Program-made: the position numbers and the translations under genes
Assembly: GCA_031269165.1 (NCBI GenBank)
Contig: JAISZQ010000088.1
Span: forward strand, 1-14,198
From: Spirochaetaceae bacterium
Lineage (GTDB): Bacteria > Spirochaetota > Spirochaetia > Treponematales > Breznakiellaceae
Direction: 5' to 3'
Length of the DNA: 14,198 bases
Notes under the pieces: model-generated
Seen by the model: only the letters and a program-made list of their open reading frames with translations
Told to the model about the DNA's origin: nothing
Database searches by the model: none
Part shown: positions 1 through 6,002 of the stretch, piece by piece
Numbering within the stretch: position 1 is the first letter of the stretch
Layout: each line of letters starts with the position of its first letter

Positions 1-196
1 GTCAACAACTTAAGCCAATGGAATATAAGAGTGGTCAACGGATCACACAGATTTTTAGTTTTTTTGTCCGCGAATGTACGCGAATGTGCGCCGGACATGG
101 CGTTGCGAATACGCGCTGATGGGTATGTATTATTCGTAACGCCATATATGGCGCTTATTCGCGCCATTCGCGGACCAAAAGTCTTAAGTTGTTGAC
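1..196. repeat. Palindromic repeat element A, copy 1
   Basis: The segment opens with gtcaacaacttaag (1-14) and closes with the exact reverse complement (183-196). Inside are nested complementary arms: 61-76 with 165-180, and 97-111 with 131-145 (atggcgttgcgaata against tattcgtaacgccat). A further hairpin (198-203/208-213) lies just outside the right end. A second copy lies at 1968-2137 in the same orientation and a decayed relative at 12420. The layout is that of a non-coding MITE-like or large palindromic repeat. No ORF inside looks real. The left edge is the window edge, so the element may extend further. Confidence 0.75.
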
Positions 197-199
197 CGG

Positions 200-300
200 G
201 GGAAGTCTCCCCCTCGCTCCGGTCTTGCGCCCTCCGCTACCCCCTCTGCGGGGGTTTACCACCCCCGCAACGCCCCCGGATCACAGCGGAGGGTTGTGTC
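200..300. repeat. GC-rich repeat module shared with the MITE at 10570
   Basis: Three blocks recur in the same order in the element at 10570-10960: a block around gctccggtct and cgccctccgct (about 205-254 versus 10617-10665), a block around cccccgcaacgcccccg (262-279 versus 10800-10816), and gatcacagcggagggttg (279-296 versus 10917-10935). Here the spacing is compact and the MITE ends are missing, so this is a shortened or captured version. It has no coding potential. The stretch from 300 to 410 holds a small hairpin (atcggcaatctgccg) and an AT-rich run, with no gene. Confidence 0.6.
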
Positions 301-411
301 TCGTGCAAAAGGGAAATCGGCAATCTGCCGTTGCTTGGCGCAATCGGTGAATATCTTCAAAAATTTTTCACGTTTTTTCGTGTTTTTTTAGCGATTTTCG
401 CCGGGTACCGC

Positions 412-440
412 TTGACAGATTTATGCGGGTATGGTATAAG
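412..440 (+). promoter_or_regulatory. Strong sigma70-type promoter
   Basis: A perfect -35 box TTGACA (412-417) is followed after exactly 17 bp by TATAAG (435-440), with a second TATAAT at 441-446. It follows a T-rich tract containing cacgttttttcgtg (369-382). The only ORF directly downstream is the 27-codon frame at 509, so the promoter looks orphaned from whatever gene it once served, or drives an RNA or a very short peptide. Confidence 0.65.
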
Positions 441-508
441 TATAATTGATGCTTCGGATGCCGGGGCGTGATGCGGTTTTATTGGTTATTACAGGATAAA
501 AGTTGTAT

Positions 509-592
509 ATGAATAAGTCGGTGCTGTTGAATAAATTCCTCGTGACCCCCCTCCTTATCGCGGGCGCCCCCCCCCCCTCGGCGGGGTTTTAG
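509..592 (+). pseudogene. Short signal-peptide-like ORF, probably a truncated gene start
   Basis: ATG at 509, about 69 nt after the promoter at 412-440, opens a 27-residue frame, MNKSVLLNKFLVTPLLIAGA followed by PPPSAGF. It has a basic start and hydrophobic stretch like a secretion signal, and the TAG lies at 590-592. The frame runs through an 11-C tract (567-577). Losing one C would merge it with a stop-free frame that continues to 1979, but that frame consists entirely of repeats. The most economical reading is the 5' end of a secreted-protein gene cut off by repeat insertion. A phase-variable or regulatory short ORF cannot be excluded. There is no clear ribosome binding site. The protein family is not recognised. 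Confidence 0.35.
567..577. repeat. Poly-C tract (11 C)
   Basis: Eleven consecutive C residues lie within the short ORF at 509, right after its hydrophobic segment. Tracts of this length are prone to slippage. Here each length puts the ORF in a different downstream frame. Confidence 0.9.
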
Positions 593-679
593 GCCGCGAA
601 ACACCCCGTTTAGGCCCTCTTTAGGCCGTTTTCACGGGGACTTTCCCTTTTTTCCGTCTCCGCATTGCGCGGACTACCC

Positions 680-826
680 GTCATTGCGAGCGGGCTTTCC
701 GTCATTGCAAGCGGGCTTTCCGTCATTGCACGCGAGCCCCCCGTCATTGCAAGCAGGCTTTCCGTCATTGCGAGCGGGCCCCCCGTCATTGCGAGCGGGT
801 CTTCCGTCATTGCGAGCGAAGCGAAG
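680..826. repeat. 21-bp tandem array, 7 units
   Basis: GTCATTGC starts at 680, 701, 722, 743, 764, 785 and 806, an exact 21-bp period. The consensus is close to gtcattgcgagcgggctttcc, with scattered substitutions (gcaagc, gcacgc) and no indels. The unit is the left half of the GTCATTGCGAG...GCAATCC hairpin element, amplified in tandem. The last unit runs into a complete hairpin copy (806-884). Because 21 is a multiple of 3, the array stays open in several frames, which explains spurious long ORFs here. Confidence 0.9.
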
Positions 827-884
827 CAATCCAGGGCGAGGCCTTCCCTATCTGGATTGCTTCACCCTGCGGGTTCGCAATGAC
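806..884. repeat. GTCATTGCGAG / GCAATGAC hairpin repeat
   Basis: The left arm gtcattgcgagcgaagcgaa, continuing as gcaatccag, is complementary to the right arm ctggattgcttc ... ttcgcaatgac, around a short loop (about 835-850). This is the widespread non-coding palindromic repeat that is often mis-annotated as peptides containing SLRAKRSNP. The same family forms the 138-bp array at 1191-1668 and the hairpin at 12606-12730. A further partial arm follows at about 900-912. Confidence 0.8.
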
Positions 885-971
885 GATCCCCGCTACGCGG
901 TTCGCAATGACGGCTATGCCATGCGTTTCGCTATGACGACATTTTCCCTTTTCAATTCTCCATTTTCCATT

Positions 972-1156
972 CGCCCCGAAGGGGCGTTAAGGGCGTTTGA
1001 ACCAACGCTCATAAACACGGCCGCCCTCCTCCTCAAAACCGTAAAAGAGGGGCTGCCTGTGGACGGCGGGCCACCTGTAGGTATCCATTTTCATCGGCTC
1101 CGGTCTCCTTATCCGGGGTCGGGATCGCCGTTAATGAGCGTTGCTTCGAACGCGCC
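972..1156. repeat. Inverted-repeat element B, copy 1
   Basis: A small hairpin cgccccgaaggggcg (972-986) is followed by an arm at 991-1016, containing ccaacgctcat. This arm is nearly complementary to 1130-1156, containing atgagcgttgcttcgaac. The core of about 110 bp codes for nothing recognisable. A second copy with the same hairpin and arm sequences lies at 1701-1935, so two same-orientation copies bracket the 138-bp array. Confidence 0.65.
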
Positions 1157-1190
1157 TTGCGCGAAGGGAAAATGTCGTCGGCAGACAGCC

Positions 1191-1668
1191 CCGTCATTGC
1201 GAGCGAGCCGCCCGTCATTGCGAGTGAAGCGCGGCAATCCCTGTCTGGATTGCTTTGTCGTCGGCAAACGCCTCCTCCTCGCAATGACATCATGCTCCAT
1301 GCGCGTCCGCATACGGTCATTGCGGGCGAGTTGCCTGTCATTGCGAGCGAAGCGCGGCAATCCAGGGCGCGGCATTCCCTGTCTGGATTGCTTCGTCGTC
1401 GGCAAACGCCGCCTCCTCGCAATGACATCATGCTCCATGCGCGTCCGCATACGGTCATTGCGAGTGAGCTGCCTGTCATTGCGAGTGAAGCGCGGCAATC
1501 CAGGGCGCGGCATTCCCTGTCTGGATTGCTTCGTCGTCGGCAAACGCCTCCTCCTCGCAATGACATCATGCTCCATGCGCGTCCGCATACGGTCATTGCG
1601 AGTGAGCTGCCTGTCATTGCGAGCGAAGCGCGGCAATCCAGGGCGCGGCATTCCCTTCGCAACGACGG
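1191..1668. repeat. 138-bp tandem array built from the hairpin repeat, about 3.5 units
   Basis: The marker atacggtcattgcg occurs at 1311, 1449 and 1587, giving an exact 138-bp period. Each unit contains the gtcattgcgag...gcggcaatccaggg arm, the complementary ctggattgctt...cctcgcaatgac arm, and a linker catcatgctccatgcgcgtc. The first unit is shortened in the loop, and the last stops at ttcgcaacgacgg. Since 138 = 46 codons, ORFs run through it on both strands (for example minus 1033-1662 and plus 1157-2080). These are repeat artefacts, not genes. Confidence 0.9.
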
Positions 1669-1700
1669 CCTTTTCCGTTATCAATTTTCCCTTGTCCCTT

Positions 1701-1935
1701 CGCCCCGACGGGGCGTTAAGGGCGTCGGAAACAACGCTCATACACGCGGGAGGCCTTCCTCCGAAAAGCCGAAAAAGATGGGCCGCCCGCAGACGCCGGG
1801 TCACTTGCAGTGGCCGGGCCACTTGCAGTGGCCGGGCCGCTTTACGCGGCCTTCCCAGGTTTTCTACATACCTCTCGTATGCCGGCCTTGCGCCGGGGCT
1901 GGGATTGCTGTCAATGAGCGTTGTTTCGGACGGGG
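1701..1935. repeat. Inverted-repeat element B, copy 2, with an 18-bp direct repeat
   Basis: It starts with cgccccgacggggcg (1701-1715). The arm at 1720-1742, containing acaacgctcat, pairs with 1910-1935, containing atgagcgttgtttcgg. The core contains two perfect 18-bp units, cacttgcagtggccgggc, at 1802-1819 and 1820-1837. Copy 1 is at 972-1156. It is non-coding. Confidence 0.65.
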
Positions 1936-1967
1936 GCCCGGGCAGGCGTTTCACGGTTGCTTTGGGG

Positions 1968-2137
1968 AATGGAATATAAGAGTGGTCAACGGATCACACA
2001 GATTTTTAGTTTTTTTGTACGCGAATGTGCGCCGGACATGGCGTTGCGAATACGCGCTGATGGGTATGTATTATTCGTAACGCCATATATGGCGCTTATT
2101 CGCGCCATTCGCGGACCAAAATTCTTAAGTTGTTGAC
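1968..2137. repeat. Palindromic repeat element A, copy 2
   Basis: From aatggaatataagag (1968) to cttaagttgttgac (2124-2137), this is nearly identical to 17-196. The one clear indel is the loss of 10 bp: copy 1 has a duplicated cgcgaatgta step near 69-80. The left terminal gtcaacaacttaag of copy 1 is missing here, so this copy is truncated on the left. A hairpin of seven base pairs (2138-2144/2149-2155) follows directly. The interval 2138-2358 leads into the lipoprotein gene and contains only a leader with small stem-loops (gcccttaaaagggc at 2291). Confidence 0.75.
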
Positions 2138-2358
2138 AGGGGGAGACTTCCCCCTCATGAGTTTGAGTATTAAGAGGTTCCCCGAAAACGGCCTGCATTA
2201 GGACCGTAGTGCCGCAATCGGGGTTGCGCTAAACGCAAATAAAGCATATCGCTTTTTTCGTGTTTAGTCCTCTTTTTATACATGGGTTGGGCCCTTAAAA
2301 GGGCTTGCCCAGGCTGTCCCGTAGGGGAGGGCTTATTTTATTTTAGGAGGACTTTTTT

Positions 2359-4569
2359 ATGAAAAAGTTCATCTTTTTATCGTTGACCGCTCTGCTGAGC
2401 GTGTCTTTATTCTTGGCCGGGTGCGGTGACCCGGAAACGGGCCCGGCGGGTACCAGCGGGTCTTCGGGCAATCCGGGCTACCCGGTGGTTTCATCGGGGG
2501 CACTCGGTAACACCCAGTGGGATCAGCTTTTTATCGGCAACGATAAAGTGCGGCTCATTACCGGCGTTTCCTCGATAACGGGGACGATCCCTGCGGGCAA
2601 AACCCTTGAGGTGGCCGGTACCGTGCCGGTTGCTGACACCAGCACTTTGACGGTGAAGGGGACGGTGCACATCCTCGAAACGGGCTCGGTTACGAGCGGA
2701 AGCAGCACCAACATCGAGCTGGACGGCGGCAGCCTGAAGGTAGACGGGTCGGTGTTCGGCGCGGGCGGCCTGTTCCCCGGGGGTAATAGCCTGGCTGCGG
2801 GCGTAAGTTTCGGCGCGAAGGGCTTTCTGGATGCAGGCAGTGGCAACGCTGCCGCCGTCAATATGGCGTTTTCCCTCGGCGTGCCCCGCGTGCAGACAAC
2901 TGCCACGACCGTGCTGGACGACTTGACCGCGCTTCCCGACTGGACAGCCGGGAAAACGCTGATCACGGGGGGAGCGATTACCCCCTCAGGCAACCTTAAC
3001 CTGGCCGCTGTGGCGGGCAATCTGGTTATCGCAAGCACGCTGACCCTTGACAACTCGGAAGTGCTGACCGCGAGTACCGGCGGGAACGTTACCGTTAGCG
3101 AGACCGGCGGCATCGTGCTGGGCTCCGCCGGAGCCTCGCTGGCCGGGAAAATCAAGGTGTACGGGGGGATCGGTACGAACAGTGTCCTCACGACAGCGAT
3201 ACCCGCGACGGTCGATCTGTCGGAGGGGACGATCGGTTCCACTGCCGATACCGCCTCGTTCAAGTTCCCGGCGGAGGACGTTACGATCGGCTCGATTGCA
3301 CTTACCACCAACAGTATTACCATTACCGGGGCGACAGGGCTTACGGTTGTCGACACGATATCGAACTCAGCCGCGAAAACCCTGACCCTGCCCGCAGGGA
3401 CGGTTACGGTCAAGCGCATCGCGACTCACGCGTCTAACGCCCTCACCATTGCCGGTGCTGCCGGCACCATCGTGAGGCCGGCGTTGGTTACCGGCTCCGG
3501 CGGCACAGGGAGCCTCGCCGTGGGTGCCAATGTCGTGCTGAATGGCGATATAAGCCTGGTCAACACAATCACCCTGAACGGCTTGGCCAACCTCGGGGCG
3601 AATGCTGCCGCGCAACTAACCCAACTGGGTAAAATTACCGGCGGCGAGGTCGCGACGACTGTGGCGGTTGACTTTACTGCCGCAACCACGGTAAAAACCA
3701 AACTTACGACGACCGGGGTTGTTACCATCAGCGAAAACACCCGCTTTAATGCGGGGGCGAGTTTGACCAATGTCGCCAATGTGTTAAAGGACGGCAAAAA
3801 ACTCATCGTTGGTGGCGGCGCGCCGGTCTCTTTGGGCGCGAATCTTGCTCTTGGTACAGGCGTGTACGCCGCAGCAGGGGACGTAACCCTTAACGGAACC
3901 GCCGGAAGCATTACAACCGCCGCTACCGCTGAAAAGGGGCTTACCGTAACCGCGGACGGCGCCAGCACCACGAACTACTTCTCGCTTACGACCACTGCTG
4001 CTAGCGCCGCTACCTTTGTCGCCACCGCCAGCAACACTGCGGGGGATCCGGTTGTATTTTCAGCAGCCGGCATCTCCATCCCCGCGAATACCGGCGCAAA
4101 CGCCGGCGCCAAACTTACGGCAGGTACTGCGGGTGGAGCGAACAAGGGGAAAATCACCGTAAGAGGGACGCCTGATATAGCCTTGGGAGTTAAGAGTGAT
4201 GCAACCCAAGCCGGCAGTCTCGTCCTTATTGACGGTGCCATCCTCGATGTTGGGGCGGGCTTCGCCTTCGGCACTGCCGCCGGAGCCGGGATTCGTTTAA
4301 CCGGCGCGGAAACTAGTGGTACCGATATTAACGATACTGATCTCACCATTAGCGGTACTGCACCAGACTTCACGGTTACGGTTACGGAAAGTGGTAACGC
4401 AGGTGCCGGCAGTCCCGCCATTATTGGGAAAGTCAGTATCGCGGGAGCAGATGACGCGCTTACTTCTACCAGTACTGCCGCCGGTACTGCGGCGGCCGGG
4501 AGTATCACAGCGGCTTATAGTGGCGCAAGCGATGATACGACGTTAACATTCGCGGGACCCGCGTCTTAA
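2359..4569 (+). CDS. Large surface lipoprotein, low-complexity beta-solenoid-like
   Basis: The predicted product is a 736-residue lipoprotein of unrecognised family. Residues 1-22 form a lipoprotein signal peptide with lipobox L19-A20-G21-C22, and Cys22 is the only cysteine I see. A short collagen-like Gly-Pro stretch follows (GPAGTSGSSGNPG, about residues 29-41). The rest is dominated by Gly, Ala, Thr, Val and Ser in alternating short strands with repeated G-x-hydrophobic turns (for example around TLTVKGTVHILETGSV), which suggests a beta-helix or adhesin-like fold. No enzymatic motif is seen. The ATG is fixed by a strong AGGAGG site (2343-2350). It stands alone, with a terminator 80-110 bp downstream. 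A role in attachment or as surface antigen is inference only. Minus-strand ORFs within it are codon-bias shadows. Confidence 0.85.
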   Translation: MKKFIFLSLTALLSVSLFLAGCGDPETGPAGTSGSSGNPGYPVVSSGALGNTQWDQLFIGNDKVRLITGVSSITGTIPAGKTLEVAGTVPVADTSTLTVKGTVHILETGSVTSGSSTNIELDGGSLKVDGSVFGAGGLFPGGNSLAAGVSFGAKGFLDAGSGNAAAVNMAFSLGVPRVQTTATTVLDDLTALPDWTAGKTLITGGAITPSGNLNLAAVAGNLVIASTLTLDNSEVLTASTGGNVTVSETGGIVLGSAGASLAGKIKVYGGIGTNSVLTTAIPATVDLSEGTIGSTADTASFKFPAEDVTIGSIALTTNSITITGATGLTVVDTISNSAAKTLTLPAGTVTVKRIATHASNALTIAGAAGTIVRPALVTGSGGTGSLAVGANVVLNGDISLVNTITLNGLANLGANAAAQLTQLGKITGGEVATTVAVDFTAATTVKTKLTTTGVVTISENTRFNAGASLTNVANVLKDGKKLIVGGGAPVSLGANLALGTGVYAAAGDVTLNGTAGSITTAATAEKGLTVTADGASTTNYFSLTTTAASAATFVATASNTAGDPVVFSAAGISIPANTGANAGAKLTAGTAGGANKGKITVRGTPDIALGVKSDATQAGSLVLIDGAILDVGAGFAFGTAAGAGIRLTGAETSGTDINDTDLTISGTAPDFTVTVTESGNAGAGSPAIIGKVSIAGADDALTSTSTAAGTAAAGSITAAYSGASDDTTLTFAGPAS

Positions 4570-4582
4570 GAAATTGCTTTCG

Positions 4583-4681
4583 GGACAGGCCCTTTCGGAG
4601 CCTGTCCTGTTTGCTTCGCTTGGATTGTTTCGTCGCTGACGGCAAGGCGGGACGGGGTTTGGCCCTGTCCCGCTTTTTTTT
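4583..4681 (+). terminator. Intrinsic terminator after the lipoprotein gene
   Basis: There are two stem-loops. The first pairs ggacaggc (4583-4590) with gcctgtcc (4600-4607). The second pairs gcgggac (4647-4653) with gtcccgc (4667-4673), extended by ggg/ccc across a bulge, and is followed directly by eight T residues (4674-4681). The second has the classic rho-independent form and should end the lipoprotein transcript. Confidence 0.8.
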
Positions 4682-4902
4682 GCCCGGCGGTTAAGCCGCC
4701 CATCGACACGCTAGCCACAAGGCCCGCTATCGGCTCGTGGCGCGGGACGGCCTCGTTCCGGGGTGTGGACGCCAAACAGGGCCTTTCCGCGCCGAAACGG
4801 GCAAAATCGGTCAAAGCCTCAATGTTTTTCACTTTTTTCACGCTTTTTTCGTGTTTGATTAAAGCAAAACGGCACCTCAACGCCTTAATAGAGGGTATAA
4901 GG

Positions 4903-4931
4903 CTGTTCCACAACGCGAGGTTTTGGAACAG
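4903..4931 (+). promoter_or_regulatory. Perfect 8-bp inverted repeat upstream of the RAYT-like gene
   Basis: ctgttcca (4903-4910) and tggaacag (4924-4931) are exact reverse complements around a 13-nt loop, ending 25 bp before the start codon at 4957. Between it and the gene lie TATTATAC and the AGGAG site. It could be an operator, an attenuator, or a substrate-like hairpin left by a RAYT element. Further upstream, a T-rich block holds cacgcttttttcgtg (4839-4853), like the block at 369-382. Confidence 0.45.
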
Positions 4932-4956
4932 GCCCGTCTATTATACAGGAGTTTCT

Positions 4957-5463
4957 ATGCGGTTACCAAGAGAATTGGCAGAGAATGTCTGGTACGAGGT
5001 GCGGACGGCGATTAATGTCGGCGAGCCTTTGTTCCAGTTGGCGTGGGCGGCGGTGCTTTTCTATCGCGTGCTTCGTGAGGCGAAAGGGCGGTTCGGCTTC
5101 GAGATGCGGGGGCTTAAAATCGAGGGGGTGTGGCTTTCGTTCTATATCAAGCCCGCCGAGGGGTTAAAACTGCCCAAGATTATGCAGTGGCTGAAGCAAA
5201 CGTTCTCCGTCCGGTTTAATTTTCGCACGGGACGAACCGGACACGTGTGGGGGGACCGGTACTGGTCGGAGATTGTGGCGGGGGAGCCGCCGCCGGAGGC
5301 GAAAGAGGTGGACTGGGATGCGGTTGTGGCGGAGGCAAGCAAGCCGATACCGGCGGGCGTGACCTACAAGTTATCTTGGGGCAGCCCCCGCCAGGCCGGA
5401 ATGGGTTCGGAAACGCCTTTTTCGCCCCAATTCACGTTCTCCTCCGTGTTTCCGCCCGGTTAA
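4957..5463 (+). CDS. RAYT (REP-associated Y1 transposase)-like protein lacking catalytic residues
   Basis: A 168-residue protein with the overall pattern of IS200-like/RAYT Y1 transposases: an N-terminal MxLPRELxxxVWYEVxTxIN region, a central strand-turn-strand, the helix IMQWLKQTFSVRFN (75-88), and GHVWGDRYWSEI (95-106), matching the family's GHxFxxRYxS signature. In the family the central strand carries HxH and the helix carries the nucleophilic Tyr. Here the aligned positions are W59, S61 and F83, so DNA cleavage should not be possible. Residues from about 139 to the end are encoded by a 108-bp repeat, so the natural C terminus has probably been replaced. ATG 4957 is chosen for its AGGAG site (4947-4951); an upstream in-frame extension to 4765 lacks family similarity. 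It may be a decayed transposase or a DNA-binding protein kept for another role. Confidence 0.65.
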   Translation: MRLPRELAENVWYEVRTAINVGEPLFQLAWAAVLFYRVLREAKGRFGFEMRGLKIEGVWLSFYIKPAEGLKLPKIMQWLKQTFSVRFNFRTGRTGHVWGDRYWSEIVAGEPPPEAKEVDWDAVVAEASKPIPAGVTYKLSWGSPRQAGMGSETPFSPQFTFSSVFPPG

Positions 5464-5482
5464 CCGCCCCGCTTCACGGCAA
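5375..5482. repeat. 108-bp direct repeat, copy 1 (encodes C-terminal tail)
   Basis: This segment (cttggggcagcccccgcc ... cttcacggcaa) recurs 335 bp downstream at 5710-5817, without indels and with about 14 mismatches (roughly 87% identity by eye). In copy 1 it supplies the last 28 or so residues and stop codon of the RAYT-like protein. In copy 2 the same reading frame and stop are kept. It begins with a small GGGG/CCCC hairpin. Confidence 0.85.
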
Positions 5483-5709
5483 AAAAGGGATTACAGACAG
5501 TCTCAATTCCCCGGCCAACGATGGCCTTGGGAGAGGTCTGCCCGCACCACCAAGAAAAAGGCGAAAAAAACGCGAATATTGGGGTGTTTCTGGTGTGCCG
5601 GGGCGGGAAAACACGGATAAATACGGCGCACGGCGAGGAAAAATGGAAAAAAAGGCGTTGGAGAGACGGTTTTCGCGCAAATATTGCGGCCGAGGTCTGT
5701 CCCCACCCG

Positions 5710-5817
5710 CTTGGGGCAGCCCCCGCCCGGCTGGAATAGGCTTGGAAGTGCCTTTTTCGCCCCAGTTCACGTTCTCTTCCGTGTTTCCGCCCGGCTAAGG
5801 CCCCCGTTTCACGGCAA
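5710..5817. repeat. 108-bp direct repeat, copy 2
   Basis: This is the counterpart of 5375-5482 at constant offset 335. Its right edge coincides with the break in the RelE-like toxin remnant (minus strand, from 5824), suggesting that repeat insertion truncated that gene. The interval 5483-5709 between copies has no gene I can support. It contains an imperfectly repeated gaggtctgyccccacc-type segment and A-rich runs. Confidence 0.85.
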
Positions 5818-5823
5818 CAGTTA

Positions 5824-5994
5824 CCTTTCTCATCGATATTGTTTCTGTCCGACTTGGCGAAGCCGTAAACAAAAAATGCCCGCTCCCCGCTCTTGAAAAA
5901 CACAACCACCCGGTAACCGCCGGGCTTACCGCCGCCTGAACGCACGGCTCGCTGTGCAGACCCCGCCGCCTCAATCGGCATCAATCCGCTTATC
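5824..5994 (-). pseudogene. RelE/HigB-type toxin remnant
   Basis: Read on the minus strand, the frame contains SGGGKPGGYRVVVFF followed by KSGERAFFVYGFAKSDRNNI and DEK. This matches the conserved core of a RelE/ParE-superfamily toxin family (GKSGGYR, then a FVYGFAKxxRxNID block). Just upstream, the matching IDAD-GGG segment is present but has an in-frame TGA (5971-5973), and a one-base frameshift separates it from the core. The C terminus is lost after NIDEK at the edge of the 108-bp repeat. No antitoxin gene is visible on either side. In intact family members the toxin is an mRNA interferase. This one is broken at both ends, has a stop codon and a frameshift, and is expected to be inactive. 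Confidence 0.65.
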
Positions 5995-6002
5995 GCGCAA
6001 TC

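Noticed and set aside
680..826. Possible CRISPR array
   Set aside because: Units are contiguous 21-bp repeats with no unique spacers, and no cas genes are in the window.
684..1979. 431-codon plus-strand ORF and the overlapping ORFs at 1157-2080, minus 1033-1662 and minus 1109-1954
   Set aside because: They are read-through of the 21-bp and 138-bp arrays, whose periods are multiples of three. The peptides (SLRAKRSNP-like, VIASEARQS-like, CRASLAMTG-like) are the translated hairpin repeat, and no ribosome sites precede them.
2523..3419. 298-codon minus-strand ORF (also minus 3426-3971 and 3975-4508) opposite the lipoprotein
   Set aside because: Codon-bias shadow of a GC-rich, low-complexity gene. 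The plus strand has a signal peptide, ribosome site and terminator.
5247..5798. 183-codon plus ORF overlapping the RAYT-like gene and both 108-bp repeats
   Set aside because: Its first part is an out-of-frame reading of the RAYT-like gene and its end is the second repeat copy. It has no family similarity or credible start.
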